Shown one piece after another: positions 11,156 through 20,360 of a stretch of 64,000 nt of DNA. The notes under the pieces were generated by a model. The model saw only the letters and a list, made by a program, of their open reading frames with translations. It did not search any database and was not told the origin of the DNA. Where the stretch lies: positions 72,305 to 136,304 of the forward strand of contig JAFVZT010000031.1 of NCBI GenBank assembly GCA_017508045.1. Reading direction: 5' to 3'. Made by a program: the position numbers and the translations under genes. Source of the DNA: Oscillospiraceae bacterium. GTDB lineage: Bacteria > Bacillota > Clostridia > Oscillospirales > Oscillospiraceae. Position 1 is the first letter of the stretch. Each line of letters opens with the position of its first letter.

Positions 11156-11849
11156 TACAGATGCACTTCTAACAATACTAACCCATACCCATGGGAAGTT
11201 AACAGTAAAAGCAAGAGGACTGCGCAGAAAAAACAGCCCTCTTGTCGCGTCCTGTCAGCTTTTGGCCTACAGTGAATTTACCTTGTTCGAATATCGCGGC
11301 AAGTATACGATAAATGAAGCAAACACAATTGATTTGTTTTCCAATTTACAGCGAGATCTTCAAAAGCTGGCACTTGGTACATATTTTTCGCAGGTAGCAG
11401 AGGTGCTTTGCCAAGAGGATATCCCAAATCCGGAACTGCTGTCGCTTTTACTAAATTGTTTGTATGCATTGTCGGTTTTGGATACTCCGGAACGTACCGT
11501 TAAGGCTGTCTTTGAGCTTCGTGCATCGTGTATTGCCGGATATACTCCGGATTTGCAGGGATGTTACCGCTGCGGCGAGCCGTTTCCGGATACACTAAAT
11601 ATATCGACAGGGCAATTGGAATGTAACCGCTGTCCAAATCCGGAATCAACCGGAATCAGAATGCCTGTTACTTCGGGTGCGTTGGATACTATGCGTTATA
11701 TTTGCGCCTGCAATCCAAAGCAATTGTTTGCTTTCTCTACAGGTGAGGACACAATTTCCTGTGTATCTGATATATCGGAATGTTATCTGGCAACCCAATT
11801 GGAACGAGGATTTTCAGCACTTGATTTCTATAAGTCATTAATACTGTAA
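11106..11849 (+). CDS. recO: DNA repair protein RecO
   Basis: A 247-residue protein that loads RecA with RecR and RecF at gaps. The N-terminal OB fold (TRGLVLRITNYSDTDALLTILT...GKLTVKARGLRRKNS) is followed by a helical domain holding a four-Cys zinc site: CYRCG near residues 152-156 and CNRC near 174-177. GGAGG lies 7 bp upstream of ATG 11106. era-yqzL-recO-mutS2 looks like one operon with short gaps. Confidence 0.94.
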   Translation: MYLTTRGLVLRITNYSDTDALLTILTHTHGKLTVKARGLRRKNSPLVASCQLLAYSEFTLFEYRGKYTINEANTIDLFSNLQRDLQKLALGTYFSQVAEVLCQEDIPNPELLSLLLNCLYALSVLDTPERTVKAVFELRASCIAGYTPDLQGCYRCGEPFPDTLNISTGQLECNRCPNPESTGIRMPVTSGALDTMRYICACNPKQLFAFSTGEDTISCVSDISECYLATQLERGFSALDFYKSLIL

Positions 11850-11865
11850 TTTCTGGGAGATAGCA

Positions 11866-14244
11866 ATGTCTGAATTATACGAACGCTCAATTAAAAAGTT
11901 AGAATTAAGTCAGGTTCTTTCCCTCCTTGCAGAGTGCGCAGGAAGTATGGAGGGTCGTCAGGCGTGTATGTCGTTGACACCGTCATCTGACTTGGATGAT
12001 GTAAATTTAATGCTGGAAGAGACAACAGTTGCTGTAAATTTGTGTACGCAAAAGGGCAACCCAAGTTTTTCCGGTGTTCACGACGTCAGCCATTATCTGG
12101 ATAGGGCTGACCGGGGCGGCTGTTTGCAGCCAAAGGAATTATTGGAAATTGCCGCTGTTTTACGTTGTGCCAGAACAACAAAGGAGTATACTGCCGAGGA
12201 TACCGAAATAACAGTGCTGACCCCAATGTTTCAATCTCTAACGGCAAATAAATTTTTGGAGGACAGCATTTATCGCGCGATTCCTTCTGAAGAAGAAATT
12301 GCGGATGCAGCCAGTACAGAGCTTGCCGATATACGGCGTCATATGCGGGTTCAGAGCTCTAAAATCAAGGACAGTCTGCAGAAAATCGTTTCATCACCGT
12401 CGCTTTCTAAATTTCTTCGGGAGCCTATTATTACCTTACGGCAGGGTCGTTATGTTGTTCCGGTAAAGAGTGAATGTAAAAATGACATCCCCGGTCTTGT
12501 GCATGATGTTTCTGCAACAGGGTCTACATACTTTATTGAGCCAATGTCTGCAGTAAGCGCCAATAATGCATTGCGTGAACTGGAGCTTAAGGAGAAGCAG
12601 GAAATTGAACGAATATTATCTGCTCTGTCTGCGCAGGTAGCTGTATGCCGTGAGGATATTTGCGTTAACATTAATACCCTCATTCACTTGGATGTTGTTT
12701 TTGCCAAGGCAAAACTGGCGTACAAGATGAAGGCGTGGCCTCCGATAATGAACGACAGGGGCAGGGTGGAGCTGCGTAACGCAAGGCATCCACTTATCGA
12801 TGCACAGAAGGTTGTTCCAATATCCTTACGTCTTGGCAAAGACTTTGATACGATGATTATAACCGGTCCGAATACTGGCGGAAAAACAGTCACCTTAAAA
12901 ACAATCGGTCTGCTTACATTAATGGCAGAGTGTGGTTTACATACACCTGCCGGTGATGGAAGCAGTCTGTCAACCTTTGATGCAATTCTTGCTGACATTG
13001 GCGATGAGCAATCCATCGCACAAAGCTTGTCAACCTTCTCGAGCCATATGCGAACAATTGTTGATGTTGTTGAACAATGCGACAGCAGAACCCTTGTCCT
13101 GTACGATGAATTGGGGGCAGGTACTGATCCGGCTGAGGGCGCTGCCCTTGCTATATCACTAATTGAATTTTGCAGAACTATGGGTAGCCATGTTGTTGCA
13201 ACGACACACTATGCGGAATTGAAGCTTTACGCTATGAGAACTCCCGGAGTGATGAATGCTTCCTGCGAATTTAATGTGGACACACTCCAACCTACCTATA
13301 GGCTTTTGATTGGCGTTCCCGGAAAATCCAACGCCTTTGCGATTTCCAGAAAGTTGGGCTTGCCGGAAAATATATTGAAGAAGGCATCTGATTTGCTCAG
13401 TCAAAGCGATAAGGATTTTGAAGAGGTTCTTACCCAGCTGGAGCAGCAAAGACAGCAGATGGAAGCAGCCAGGAAGGAAGCCGAAGGATTACGGCGCGAA
13501 ACCGAAGAAATCAAGAAACGCAGTGAGGAATACAGTCGCCAGCTTCAGGAAGAACGTGTTAAAGCGTTAGAACAGGCACGCAGAGAGGCCAAAGAAATTA
13601 TTGAGGATGCTCGCCGTACGGCCCATGCAGCCTCTGATGAAATTAAGGCGCTCAAAAAGCAGCTTACAGAATCCGGAGATTTCACCAATATTAATCAGCG
13701 GCAGGCTGAATTGCGGCGTAGCCTTAATGATGCTGAAAGCAAGCTGCTAGACCCCTCAATAACGGTAAAAAGAAAAAAACCAAGCAGAGATATCTTGATC
13801 GGTGATATGGTTGAGCTAATTAAGCTTGGCGCAAAGGCCAGTGTCGTGTCTATTAACAAGGATGGCAGCTATACCCTTCAAGCAGGTATCCTTAAGCTAA
13901 ACGCGAAACCGGAAGAGGTTTATCTCCTTGAAAATGAAAACACTTATATGGAAGGCGCAAAGCATCCTGCGCACTCCGGAAGGGAAATGAAGATGTCGGC
14001 AATGTCGCCGGAAGTTGATCTTCGCGGAATGGATAGTGTTGAAGCAATATCTGTTCTTGAGCGCTATTTAGACGAAGCTATGCGCAGCAACATCTCCAGC
14101 GTTCGGATCATTCACGGAAAGGGTACCGGAACTTTAAGGGCTGTTGTTAAGCAGTTTCTTCAAAAATCCAGGTATGTTAAAAAATTCCGGCTTGGTTTAT
14201 ATGGAGAGGGCGAAGACGGCGTTACAATTGCGGAGTTAAAATGA
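11866..14244 (+). CDS. mutS2: Endonuclease MutS2
   Basis: A 792-residue MutS homolog that lacks the mismatch-binding N-domain. MutS2 suppresses homologous recombination or acts on collided ribosomes, depending on species. Core and clamp helices come first, then the ATPase domain with Walker A TGPNTGGKT near residue 333, the ST motif DEQSIAQSLSTFSSH and Walker B VLYDELGAGTDP. A long coiled coil covers ~515-640. The C-terminal Smr nuclease domain (VDLRGMDSVEAISVLERYL...HGKGTGTLR) is at ~715-792. It is preceded by GGGAG and lies 17 bp after recO. Confidence 0.96.
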   Translation: MSELYERSIKKLELSQVLSLLAECAGSMEGRQACMSLTPSSDLDDVNLMLEETTVAVNLCTQKGNPSFSGVHDVSHYLDRADRGGCLQPKELLEIAAVLRCARTTKEYTAEDTEITVLTPMFQSLTANKFLEDSIYRAIPSEEEIADAASTELADIRRHMRVQSSKIKDSLQKIVSSPSLSKFLREPIITLRQGRYVVPVKSECKNDIPGLVHDVSATGSTYFIEPMSAVSANNALRELELKEKQEIERILSALSAQVAVCREDICVNINTLIHLDVVFAKAKLAYKMKAWPPIMNDRGRVELRNARHPLIDAQKVVPISLRLGKDFDTMIITGPNTGGKTVTLKTIGLLTLMAECGLHTPAGDGSSLSTFDAILADIGDEQSIAQSLSTFSSHMRTIVDVVEQCDSRTLVLYDELGAGTDPAEGAALAISLIEFCRTMGSHVVATTHYAELKLYAMRTPGVMNASCEFNVDTLQPTYRLLIGVPGKSNAFAISRKLGLPENILKKASDLLSQSDKDFEEVLTQLEQQRQQMEAARKEAEGLRRETEEIKKRSEEYSRQLQEERVKALEQARREAKEIIEDARRTAHAASDEIKALKKQLTESGDFTNINQRQAELRRSLNDAESKLLDPSITVKRKKPSRDILIGDMVELIKLGAKASVVSINKDGSYTLQAGILKLNAKPEEVYLLENENTYMEGAKHPAHSGREMKMSAMSPEVDLRGMDSVEAISVLERYLDEAMRSNISSVRIIHGKGTGTLRAVVKQFLQKSRYVKKFRLGLYGEGEDGVTIAELK

Positions 14245-14295
14245 TTACCTACGGGGCATTTCTTTCAAAAGTTGGAGCGATCCTATTTAAAATAG

Positions 14296-14323
14296 TTGAC
14301 TTTTTCTCTGAATTTGTTATCAT
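14296..14323 (+). promoter_or_regulatory. Candidate sigmaA promoter for the HPr-like gene
   Basis: TTGACT (14296-14301) and TATCAT (14318-14323) are separated by 16 bp, about 50 bp upstream of the start codon. A TATAAT a few bases downstream (14330-14335) has no suitable -35 box. Confidence 0.45.
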
Positions 14324-14374
14324 ATAGTGTATAATGCGTGCTGAATTACAGCATGTGAATAAGAGGTGCCTTAA

Positions 14375-14635
14375 ATGGTTATAAAAGAAATGACAGTTTG
14401 TTGCAAATCCGGATTACATAATAAGCAGGCTACTTTTTTTGTGCAAAAGGCAAATGAATTTGATTGCAGCATCTGGCTCTGTGCCGAGAATCGCAAAATG
14501 AACGCAAAAAGTCTTTTAGGCATTATGTCCCTAGGGATTGTTGCCGGCACAACGGTTACGATTTCTGCAGAAGGCACAAATGCTGAGGAAGCTGTTGCTG
14601 CGTTGGAGCAGCTGCTTCAGTGTGACGTGTGCTAA
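14375..14635 (+). CDS. HPr-family phosphocarrier protein
   Basis: An 86-residue protein with the HPr fold. His15 (GLHNKQA) is present, where PEP-dependent phosphorylation occurs, and Ser46 (NAKSLLGIMSLGI) is present, the regulatory site for HPr kinase. The residues next to His15 are N-K-Q rather than the usual A-R-P, so the conserved Arg17 is replaced by Lys. It is not next to ptsI. The protein is either the main HPr of a sugar phosphotransferase system or a regulatory paralog such as Crh; keeping His15 argues against Crh. GAGGTG precedes the ATG. Confidence 0.85.
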   Translation: MVIKEMTVCCKSGLHNKQATFFVQKANEFDCSIWLCAENRKMNAKSLLGIMSLGIVAGTTVTISAEGTNAEEAVAALEQLLQCDVC

Positions 14636-14646
14636 TGGCTTTTTTT

Positions 14647-14681
14647 ACCGCCTCAGTGCTTGTACATTGCATTGAGGCGGT
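14647..14681 (+). terminator. Hairpin downstream of the HPr-like gene
   Basis: A 9 bp stem (ACCGCCTCA with TGAGGCGGT), extended by further pairing, spans 14647-14681 right after the HPr gene. No clear T-run follows on the plus strand, so it may be an attenuating hairpin or a weak terminator before uvrC. Confidence 0.35.
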
Positions 14682-14699
14682 TGTTCTCGAGGTGGGGTT

Positions 14700-16523
14700 A
14701 TGCAGTTTGTTGAGTTAAAGGCAAAAGCGCTTTCTCTTCCGTATCTGCCCGGTGTCTATATTATGAAGGATAGAAGCGATACGGTAATTTATGTTGGGAA
14801 GGCTAAAAAACTAAAAAACCGAGTCAGTCAGTATTTTCAGGATACTGCATCGCATTCTGCTAAGACAAGGCTGATGGTTAGTCGTGTAGACCATTTTGAG
14901 GTAATTGTTGCAGCCTCAGAATTTGAGGCGTTGGTTCTTGAATGTACGTTGATCAAACAGCATCAACCCAAATATAACATTCTTCTTAAGGATGATAAGG
15001 GCTTTCCGTATTTGCGCCTCGATGCAAAGGAAGCATACCCTAAAATTACAATGGTCAGCAGTATCAGAGACGATGGTGCAGAGTATTTTGGACCGTTTGG
15101 TGGCAGAGGCGCAACAAGCAAGATATTGGAAGCTATTGGTCATACACTAAAGCTTCCAAACTGCAACAAAGATTTGTCCAAGGATACTGGCAAAGGAAGA
15201 CCCTGCTTGCATTATCACCTGAAGCAATGTGAGGGCTGGTGTCAAAATACAAAGACGCTTGAGGAATATAGGTATGCTATAGAGCAGGCACGGCAATTGC
15301 TTTCCGGTAATTATAAGGTCGTTCTGACCGATGTGCGTAATCAGATGCTGAAAGCTGCTGACGAACAAAATTTTGAGCTGGCTGCAGTATTGCGCGATAG
15401 ATTAAATTCTATTGAGAACCTTGGCAGAAAGCAGCTTGTTGCCGGTACTGTAGCTGCAGATACGGATGTTATAGGCTATGCCCAGACAGAAACAATGGCG
15501 TGTTTTTCCGTATTACATTTCAGCGAAGGACGACTGCTGGACAAGGAATATCAGCTACTTCCCGTAGAAGAGGATTCCGGTGCGGCGTTATCCTCGTTGG
15601 TAAAGCAATACTATTTCAATTCTGGCTCAGTTCCCAAAGTGATTTTACTTCCTTCTTACATTGAGGATCAGGATATGGTTGCGCAATTGCTGCAGCAAAA
15701 GCTTGGTAAGAAGGTTTCGGTTCTTGTCCCGAAGCGGGGCAAGAAAACGGAATATATTCAACTAGCTAACAAAAATGCCTATGAAGAAGCCTACCGTGTT
15801 ACTGATAAGACAGACAAATACAATTCTGTGCTTCTCGCCCTGGGAAAAATGCTTGGCATTGCTGCACCGAAACGCATTGAATCATTTGATGTTTCAAACA
15901 TCTGCGGAACGGATATTGTTGCAAGTATGGTTGTGTTCTGCTCCGGAAAACCGAAACGTAGCGAATATAAGCGATTTAAAATTACGGACATTGATGGTCA
16001 GGATGACTATGCATCAATGAAGCAGGCAGTACTTCGCCGGTATACCCATTATCTGCAGGGCGATAATGGCTTCAGCAAACAACCCGACCTCGTTTTGATT
16101 GATGGGGGAGTGGAGCATGCCAAAATTGCAAGGCAGGTGTTGGATGGATTGAATCTGCCCTTTCCTGTCTTTGGAATGGTTAAGGACGACAGACATCGCA
16201 CAAGGGCGTTGGTTACGCCTTTTGGCGACGAAATACGGATTGATGCGCAACAGACTATATTTGCCCTTATCGGTTGTGTTCAAGAAGAAACACACCGATT
16301 CGCTGTTGCCTACCACCGTCAGCTGCGCAGTAAGCGGTTAAGGTATTCTGAACTGGATAATATTCAGGGAATTGGCGCAAAGCGTAAGGAGCTGTTGCTT
16401 AAGAATTTTAAGTCCTTAGCTGCAATTATGGCCGCCAGCTTGCAGGATTTAGAGCATTATCTACCAAAGCCTGCAGCCATGGCTGTATATTATTATTTTA
16501 ATTCCGACAAAAATAGGGGGTAA
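14700..16523 (+). CDS. uvrC: UvrABC excinuclease subunit C
   Basis: A 607-residue nuclease subunit that makes both incisions around DNA lesions bound by UvrB. The GIY-YIG domain is at the N-terminus (GVYIMKDRSDTVIYVGKAKKL), followed by a Cys cluster (C-x8-C-type), the UVR domain (AADEQNFELAAVLRDRLNSIE) near 215-240, the RNase H-like domain (ESFDVSNICGTDIVASMVVF, with LIDGG) and C-terminal helix-hairpin-helix motifs (IQGIGAKRKELLL). GAGGTGGGG lies before the ATG. rsmD follows after 4 bp. Confidence 0.96.
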   Translation: MQFVELKAKALSLPYLPGVYIMKDRSDTVIYVGKAKKLKNRVSQYFQDTASHSAKTRLMVSRVDHFEVIVAASEFEALVLECTLIKQHQPKYNILLKDDKGFPYLRLDAKEAYPKITMVSSIRDDGAEYFGPFGGRGATSKILEAIGHTLKLPNCNKDLSKDTGKGRPCLHYHLKQCEGWCQNTKTLEEYRYAIEQARQLLSGNYKVVLTDVRNQMLKAADEQNFELAAVLRDRLNSIENLGRKQLVAGTVAADTDVIGYAQTETMACFSVLHFSEGRLLDKEYQLLPVEEDSGAALSSLVKQYYFNSGSVPKVILLPSYIEDQDMVAQLLQQKLGKKVSVLVPKRGKKTEYIQLANKNAYEEAYRVTDKTDKYNSVLLALGKMLGIAAPKRIESFDVSNICGTDIVASMVVFCSGKPKRSEYKRFKITDIDGQDDYASMKQAVLRRYTHYLQGDNGFSKQPDLVLIDGGVEHAKIARQVLDGLNLPFPVFGMVKDDRHRTRALVTPFGDEIRIDAQQTIFALIGCVQEETHRFAVAYHRQLRSKRLRYSELDNIQGIGAKRKELLLKNFKSLAAIMAASLQDLEHYLPKPAAMAVYYYFNSDKNRG

Positions 16524-16527
16524 TTGG

Positions 16528-17070
16528 TTGAGAGTGATTTCCGGAAAGGCGCGAGGTGTTATCCTGAAAACCCCTGACGGCTTGATGACACGACCAACTG
16601 CAGACCGGGTAAAAGAGGCTCTATTCAGTATTCTTCAATTTGATGTACCCGGAAGCAAGGTCTTGGATTTATTTGGCGGAACCGGTCAATTGGGAATCGA
16701 GGCAATGAGCCGCGGCGCAAAATCTGCTGTGTTTGTTGATGATCGAATTCAATCCTGCAAATTAATTTCAGAAAATCTTATAAGAACCGGCTTCTCGTCA
16801 GACACTAAGGTTATATGCTGTGATTATGCTAAGTATCTTAGAGGCTGTACAGAAAAATTTGATATAATCATACTTGATCCGCCGTATGCAGAAGTTTTTC
16901 TGGAAAATGCACTAAAAATAATAACAGAAATTGACATTTTGCAATCTGGTGGTATAATAGTAACAGAACGGCCTGTGGAAAAGGTGCTTTCCTTTGATTT
17001 TCAGGGGTATATTCGTTCAAAAGACTATAAGTATGGAAAAACAGTTCTTACCCTTTTTCATAAGGCGTAA
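16528..17070 (+). CDS. rsmD: 16S rRNA (guanine966-N2)-methyltransferase RsmD
   Basis: A 180-residue SAM-dependent methyltransferase acting on 30S rRNA. It begins MRVISGKARG, the family N-terminus, and contains PTADRVKEALFSIL, the SAM-binding VLDLFGGTGQLGIEAMSRGA and the catalytic motif DPPYAE. The start is a TTG at 16528 with AGGGGG 7 bp upstream; a GTG two codons later is possible. It is followed by coaD, as in most Firmicutes. Confidence 0.93.
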   Translation: MRVISGKARGVILKTPDGLMTRPTADRVKEALFSILQFDVPGSKVLDLFGGTGQLGIEAMSRGAKSAVFVDDRIQSCKLISENLIRTGFSSDTKVICCDYAKYLRGCTEKFDIIILDPPYAEVFLENALKIITEIDILQSGGIIVTERPVEKVLSFDFQGYIRSKDYKYGKTVLTLFHKA

Positions 17071-17090
17071 GATAAGCAGGTAAATATTTT

Positions 17091-17594
17091 ATGAAGATTG
17101 CCATTTATCCGGGTAGCTTTGACCCTATTACAAGCGGGCATCTGAATATCATTCGGCGTGCAGCGAATATCTTTGACCGGTTAATTGTATGCGTTATGAC
17201 TAATCATAATAAGTCTCCTATGTTCTCACGGGAGGAAAGGGTTGCATTAATTAAAAAGGTTGTTGAAGATATAGATAATGTTGAGGTCGATTCGTCTGAT
17301 GATTTATTGGCTGAATATGCCAGAAGTAAGGGAAGCTGTGTAATTATCAAAGGCTTGCGTGCGGGTTCTGATTTTGAAAACGAGTTTCAAATGGCGTTAA
17401 TTAACCATAAAATTAATCCGACCCTTGATACTATGTTTTTAACCGCTGAGCACCAATATATGTATCTAAGTTCCAGCACGGTAAAGGAATTGGGAGAGTA
17501 CGATGTTGACCTTTCTGATTTCTTACCGGAACAAATAATTCCGGATTTTAAGCGGCGTATTGCTGCTATCAACCAAGGAGGAAATAGAAAATGA
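17091..17594 (+). CDS. coaD: Phosphopantetheine adenylyltransferase CoaD
   Basis: A 167-residue enzyme for the fourth step of coenzyme A synthesis (4'-phosphopantetheine + ATP to dephospho-CoA). The nucleotidyltransferase motif GSFDPITSGHLNII is at the N-terminus. KGLRAGSDFENEFQMA and the ISSSxVRE-like motif (YLSSSTVKELGEY) are present. The end overlaps the next gene by 4 bp (ATGA). Confidence 0.96.
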   Translation: MKIAIYPGSFDPITSGHLNIIRRAANIFDRLIVCVMTNHNKSPMFSREERVALIKKVVEDIDNVEVDSSDDLLAEYARSKGSCVIIKGLRAGSDFENEFQMALINHKINPTLDTMFLTAEHQYMYLSSSTVKELGEYDVDLSDFLPEQIIPDFKRRIAAINQGGNRK

Positions 17595-18097
17595 ACGAGC
17601 AGAACATCGAAGATATCATTTCCGCGCTGTACGATATGGTCCAGGACGCCAGAGCGTTGCCGCTGGGCGCAGACAAGTGTATTCTGGAACGTGATAAGAT
17701 TCTGGATATGCTTGACGAGATTATTGCACAGTTACCTGTTGAGCTGAAACAGGCGCGTACAATCGTTGAATCCCGTAACGAGTTAATTGGTCAGGCTCGC
17801 CGTGAGGCCGAGGCTTTGATTCGGCAAGCACAGGAAAAAGCTGAAAAACTTGTTGAAGAAGAAGCTATTTATCAAGAAGCAAAGCGTCAGTGCCAGGAAA
17901 TGGTTTTACAGACCCAGAACCGTATGTCTGAGCTTCGTAAAGCCAGCAACGATTATATGGATGATGCTTTGCGTCGGACTGAGGAAGCTATCGCTATGTC
18001 TTTAGAGGACGTACGTGACACACGGACAAAATTTAAGGCTCTGGTTGAAAACCAGGAGAAGAAGGCTAATGCAGCCGCCCAGGATGTAGAAGAGTAA
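17591..18097 (+). CDS. Coiled-coil protein of unknown function, coupled to coaD
   Basis: A 168-residue acidic protein. Residues ~55-165 are almost entirely helical and rich in E, A, R and Q (QARREAEALIRQAQEKAEKLV), predicting a long coiled coil. There is no signal peptide or membrane segment. Its start overlaps the coaD stop (ATGA) with AAGGAGG upstream, so it is made together with CoaD. Similar coaD-linked proteins occur in Clostridia, sometimes labelled ATPase, but no nucleotide-binding motif is visible. A cell-division or membrane-scaffold role like DivIVA is only speculation. Confidence 0.75.
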   Translation: MNEQNIEDIISALYDMVQDARALPLGADKCILERDKILDMLDEIIAQLPVELKQARTIVESRNELIGQARREAEALIRQAQEKAEKLVEEEAIYQEAKRQCQEMVLQTQNRMSELRKASNDYMDDALRRTEEAIAMSLEDVRDTRTKFKALVENQEKKANAAAQDVEE

Positions 18098-18103
18098 ATA
18101 AAA

Positions 18104-18138
18104 AGACAGCTCAAAGATTTTTTTGGGCTGTCTCTTTA
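18104..18138 (+). terminator. Terminator after the coaD operon
   Basis: An 11 bp stem (18105-18115 with 18122-18132, one G-T pair) is followed by TCTTT. It ends the operon running from yqfC or from uvrC. Confidence 0.65.
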
Positions 18139-18156
18139 ATCATTATGGAGGCATAT

Positions 18157-19851
18157 ATGAATTATCTTGAAAATTATGATTTTTGGTTGAAATCCGGTTT
18201 GTCTGCAGATGAACGAAATGAGCTTAACCTGATTGCAGATAATACAGACGAACTTAAAAGCCGCTTTTCGGGTGACTTGGAGTTTGGCACAGCGGGTATG
18301 CGTGGGATTATGGGAGTTGGAAGCAACAGACTTAATCGGCACACTGTTCGTCGTGCAGCGCAAGGTATGGCGGCGTGGTTATCAGCTACAGATTTGCCTA
18401 AAAAGGCTGCGATTGGATATGATTCAAGACATAATTCACAATTGTTTGCCGAGGTGTGTGCAGTGGCTTTTGCGGAAGCCGGCATTCAAGCATATATATT
18501 TGACAGATTGGCACCAACGCCGATGCTGTCATATGCAGTACGTCAGTTAAATTGTGGCTGTGGTATTGTGATATCTGCCAGTCATAATTCGGGCGAATAC
18601 AATGGCGTAAAATGTTATGGCCCCGACGGATGCCAAATGACGGATGAACCGGCTGCTGTAGTTACAAATGAAATTGGTAAGATCCCTTATTTTATTCCGG
18701 AGAGTAAAACTTTTCAAGAGTTTATTCAGGAAGGGATGATAACTTATATTGAGCAGCAGCTTTGGGAGAACTATTATAATACCGTTCTTTCTGAAGCTAT
18801 TGAGCCTGAAACTATTCGCAAGGCCAACCTTAATGTTGTATATACACCGTTGTGTGGAACAGGTAATGAACCGGTTCGTGAGGTGCTTGGCCGCCTTGGC
18901 GTTAATATTTCCGTCGTGGCGTGCCAGGAGAAGCCAGACGGCGATTTTAAAACCTGTGAATATCCAAATCCGGAAACAGATGCCGCACTATCTGAGAGCT
19001 ACAAGGTTGCTTCTGAGACGGATTGCGATGTAATACTCGGAACAGATCCGGATTGTGACCGTGTTGCAATTGCGGTTCCCGATGGTACGGGATACAAAAA
19101 GCTTTCCGGTAACGAGCTTGGATGTCTCATAATGGATTATATTCTCAGGCTTCGCAAGGAAAAGAAGAATCTGCCGGATAATGCCATCGTTGTTCGCAGC
19201 ATCGTTTCCACTCCTATGGCGGACAGAATTGCGGAAACCTATGGAGCAAGTATGAATACAGTTCTTACAGGCTTTAAATATATTGGCGGTAAGATCCTTG
19301 AACTGGAAGAGATAGGGCAGAGCGAACGGTTTGTTTTTGGATTTGAAGAAAGCTGCGGCTATCTAAAAGGCACTTATGCCAGAGATAAGGATGCTGTTGT
19401 TGCATCGATGCTTGTTTGCGAAGTTGCTGCCCATTTAAAACTGCGCGGCCTTACAATCCTGGATGCTTTGAAGGATCTTTATGCCACCTATGGCTACTAT
19501 TTGTCAAAGGTTCAGAGTGTAGAGCTTACAGGCGCGGATGCAATGGAAAAAGCAGCAAAAATGATGTCTGACATGCGCAATAACCCCCAAAAGAGTATTG
19601 GCGGTGCAACGGTAACTGTATTCAGGGATTATCGATCGAGCAGAGAGCATGATATTATTAACGATAAATATGATGAAATTCTTCTGCCGAAATCAAATGT
19701 GCTTGAGTTTGTTTTAGGAGACCTTGGAACTGTGATTGTTCGGCCATCCGGAACCGAACCGAAGGTTAAGTTCTACTATACCGCTGTAGCAGATACAAAG
19801 GATTCAGCTCAAGAGTTAATGACTGCATTGATATCCGATATGTCAAAATAA
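18157..19851 (+). CDS. Phospho-sugar mutase (phosphoglucomutase/phosphomannomutase)
   Basis: A 564-residue alpha-D-phosphohexomutase, the long form seen in Firmicutes (PgcA-like). It interconverts sugar 1- and 6-phosphates for cell-wall and polysaccharide precursors. The phospho-serine loop is VISASHNSGEYNG, the metal-binding loop GTDPDCDR, the sugar-binding loop FEESCGYL, and the phosphate-binding loop RPSGTEPK is at the C-terminus. ATG 18157 with GGAGG 5 bp upstream is preferred over the ATG four codons earlier, which overlaps the ribosome binding site. It is a single-gene unit with its own terminator. Confidence 0.93.
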   Translation: MNYLENYDFWLKSGLSADERNELNLIADNTDELKSRFSGDLEFGTAGMRGIMGVGSNRLNRHTVRRAAQGMAAWLSATDLPKKAAIGYDSRHNSQLFAEVCAVAFAEAGIQAYIFDRLAPTPMLSYAVRQLNCGCGIVISASHNSGEYNGVKCYGPDGCQMTDEPAAVVTNEIGKIPYFIPESKTFQEFIQEGMITYIEQQLWENYYNTVLSEAIEPETIRKANLNVVYTPLCGTGNEPVREVLGRLGVNISVVACQEKPDGDFKTCEYPNPETDAALSESYKVASETDCDVILGTDPDCDRVAIAVPDGTGYKKLSGNELGCLIMDYILRLRKEKKNLPDNAIVVRSIVSTPMADRIAETYGASMNTVLTGFKYIGGKILELEEIGQSERFVFGFEESCGYLKGTYARDKDAVVASMLVCEVAAHLKLRGLTILDALKDLYATYGYYLSKVQSVELTGADAMEKAAKMMSDMRNNPQKSIGGATVTVFRDYRSSREHDIINDKYDEILLPKSNVLEFVLGDLGTVIVRPSGTEPKVKFYYTAVADTKDSAQELMTALISDMSK

Positions 19852-19860
19852 TTATTTGTA

Positions 19861-19902
19861 TAATACCTGTGACCGAATGTGTCACAGGTATTATTTTTAT
19901 TT
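19861..19902 (+). terminator. Terminator after the phosphohexomutase gene
   Basis: A perfect 13 bp stem (19861-19873 with 19881-19893) with a 7-base loop is followed by a T-rich tract. Confidence 0.85.
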
Positions 19903-19937
19903 TATCGAATATTATGAAGTAAACAGGAGGTGCAAAT

Positions 19938-20360
19938 ATGCAAAAATCTAAAAACGGCGTGAAAAAATCATACATAATTTGTCAATGCATTGGTATTGCA
20001 ATTTCCATTTCGATTACGACTGCAATGACTCTGATATCAGCATTACTGATATCCAATGAACAGTTTCCTATTGAGTCTCAGGGAATATTAGCTGTTATCA
20101 TACAACTTTTATCCGTTATGGGGGGCGCTTTATGGGTAGGGAAGAGTATGGAATATAATAAAATGATATCTTGTGGGATATTGGCAGCTGCGTATTGCTT
20201 CATTATGGTCGGTATGGCGATGCTGTTTCTTGATGGAATTTCAAATAGATTTTACACAGGGTTGATAGCGTGTGCAGCCGGCTGGATATTAGGGGCGTTA
20301 TTAAGTACAATCCATAAGCCGGCACAAAAAAGAATTTATAAAAGAAGACGCGCCCGTTAA
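19938..20360 (+). CDS. TIGR04086-like small membrane protein
   Basis: A 140-residue protein with four hydrophobic segments (about 14-36, 48-66, 78-98, 105-125), a basic N-terminus and a very basic tail (KRIYKRRRAR). The pattern of a Gly-rich third segment (MGGALWVGKSMEYNKMISCGIL) resembles the TIGR04086 family of Clostridia/Bacilli membrane proteins of unknown function. AGGAGGTGC lies before the ATG. Confidence 0.65.
   Translation: MQKSKNGVKKSYIICQCIGIAISISITTAMTLISALLISNEQFPIESQGILAVIIQLLSVMGGALWVGKSMEYNKMISCGILAAAYCFIMVGMAMLFLDGISNRFYTGLIACAAGWILGALLSTIHKPAQKRIYKRRRAR

Noticed and set aside
14330..14335. TATAAT before the HPr-like gene as its -10 box
   Set aside because: The only good -35 (TTGACT at 14296) is 28 bp away, too far; TATCAT at 14318 has the right spacing.
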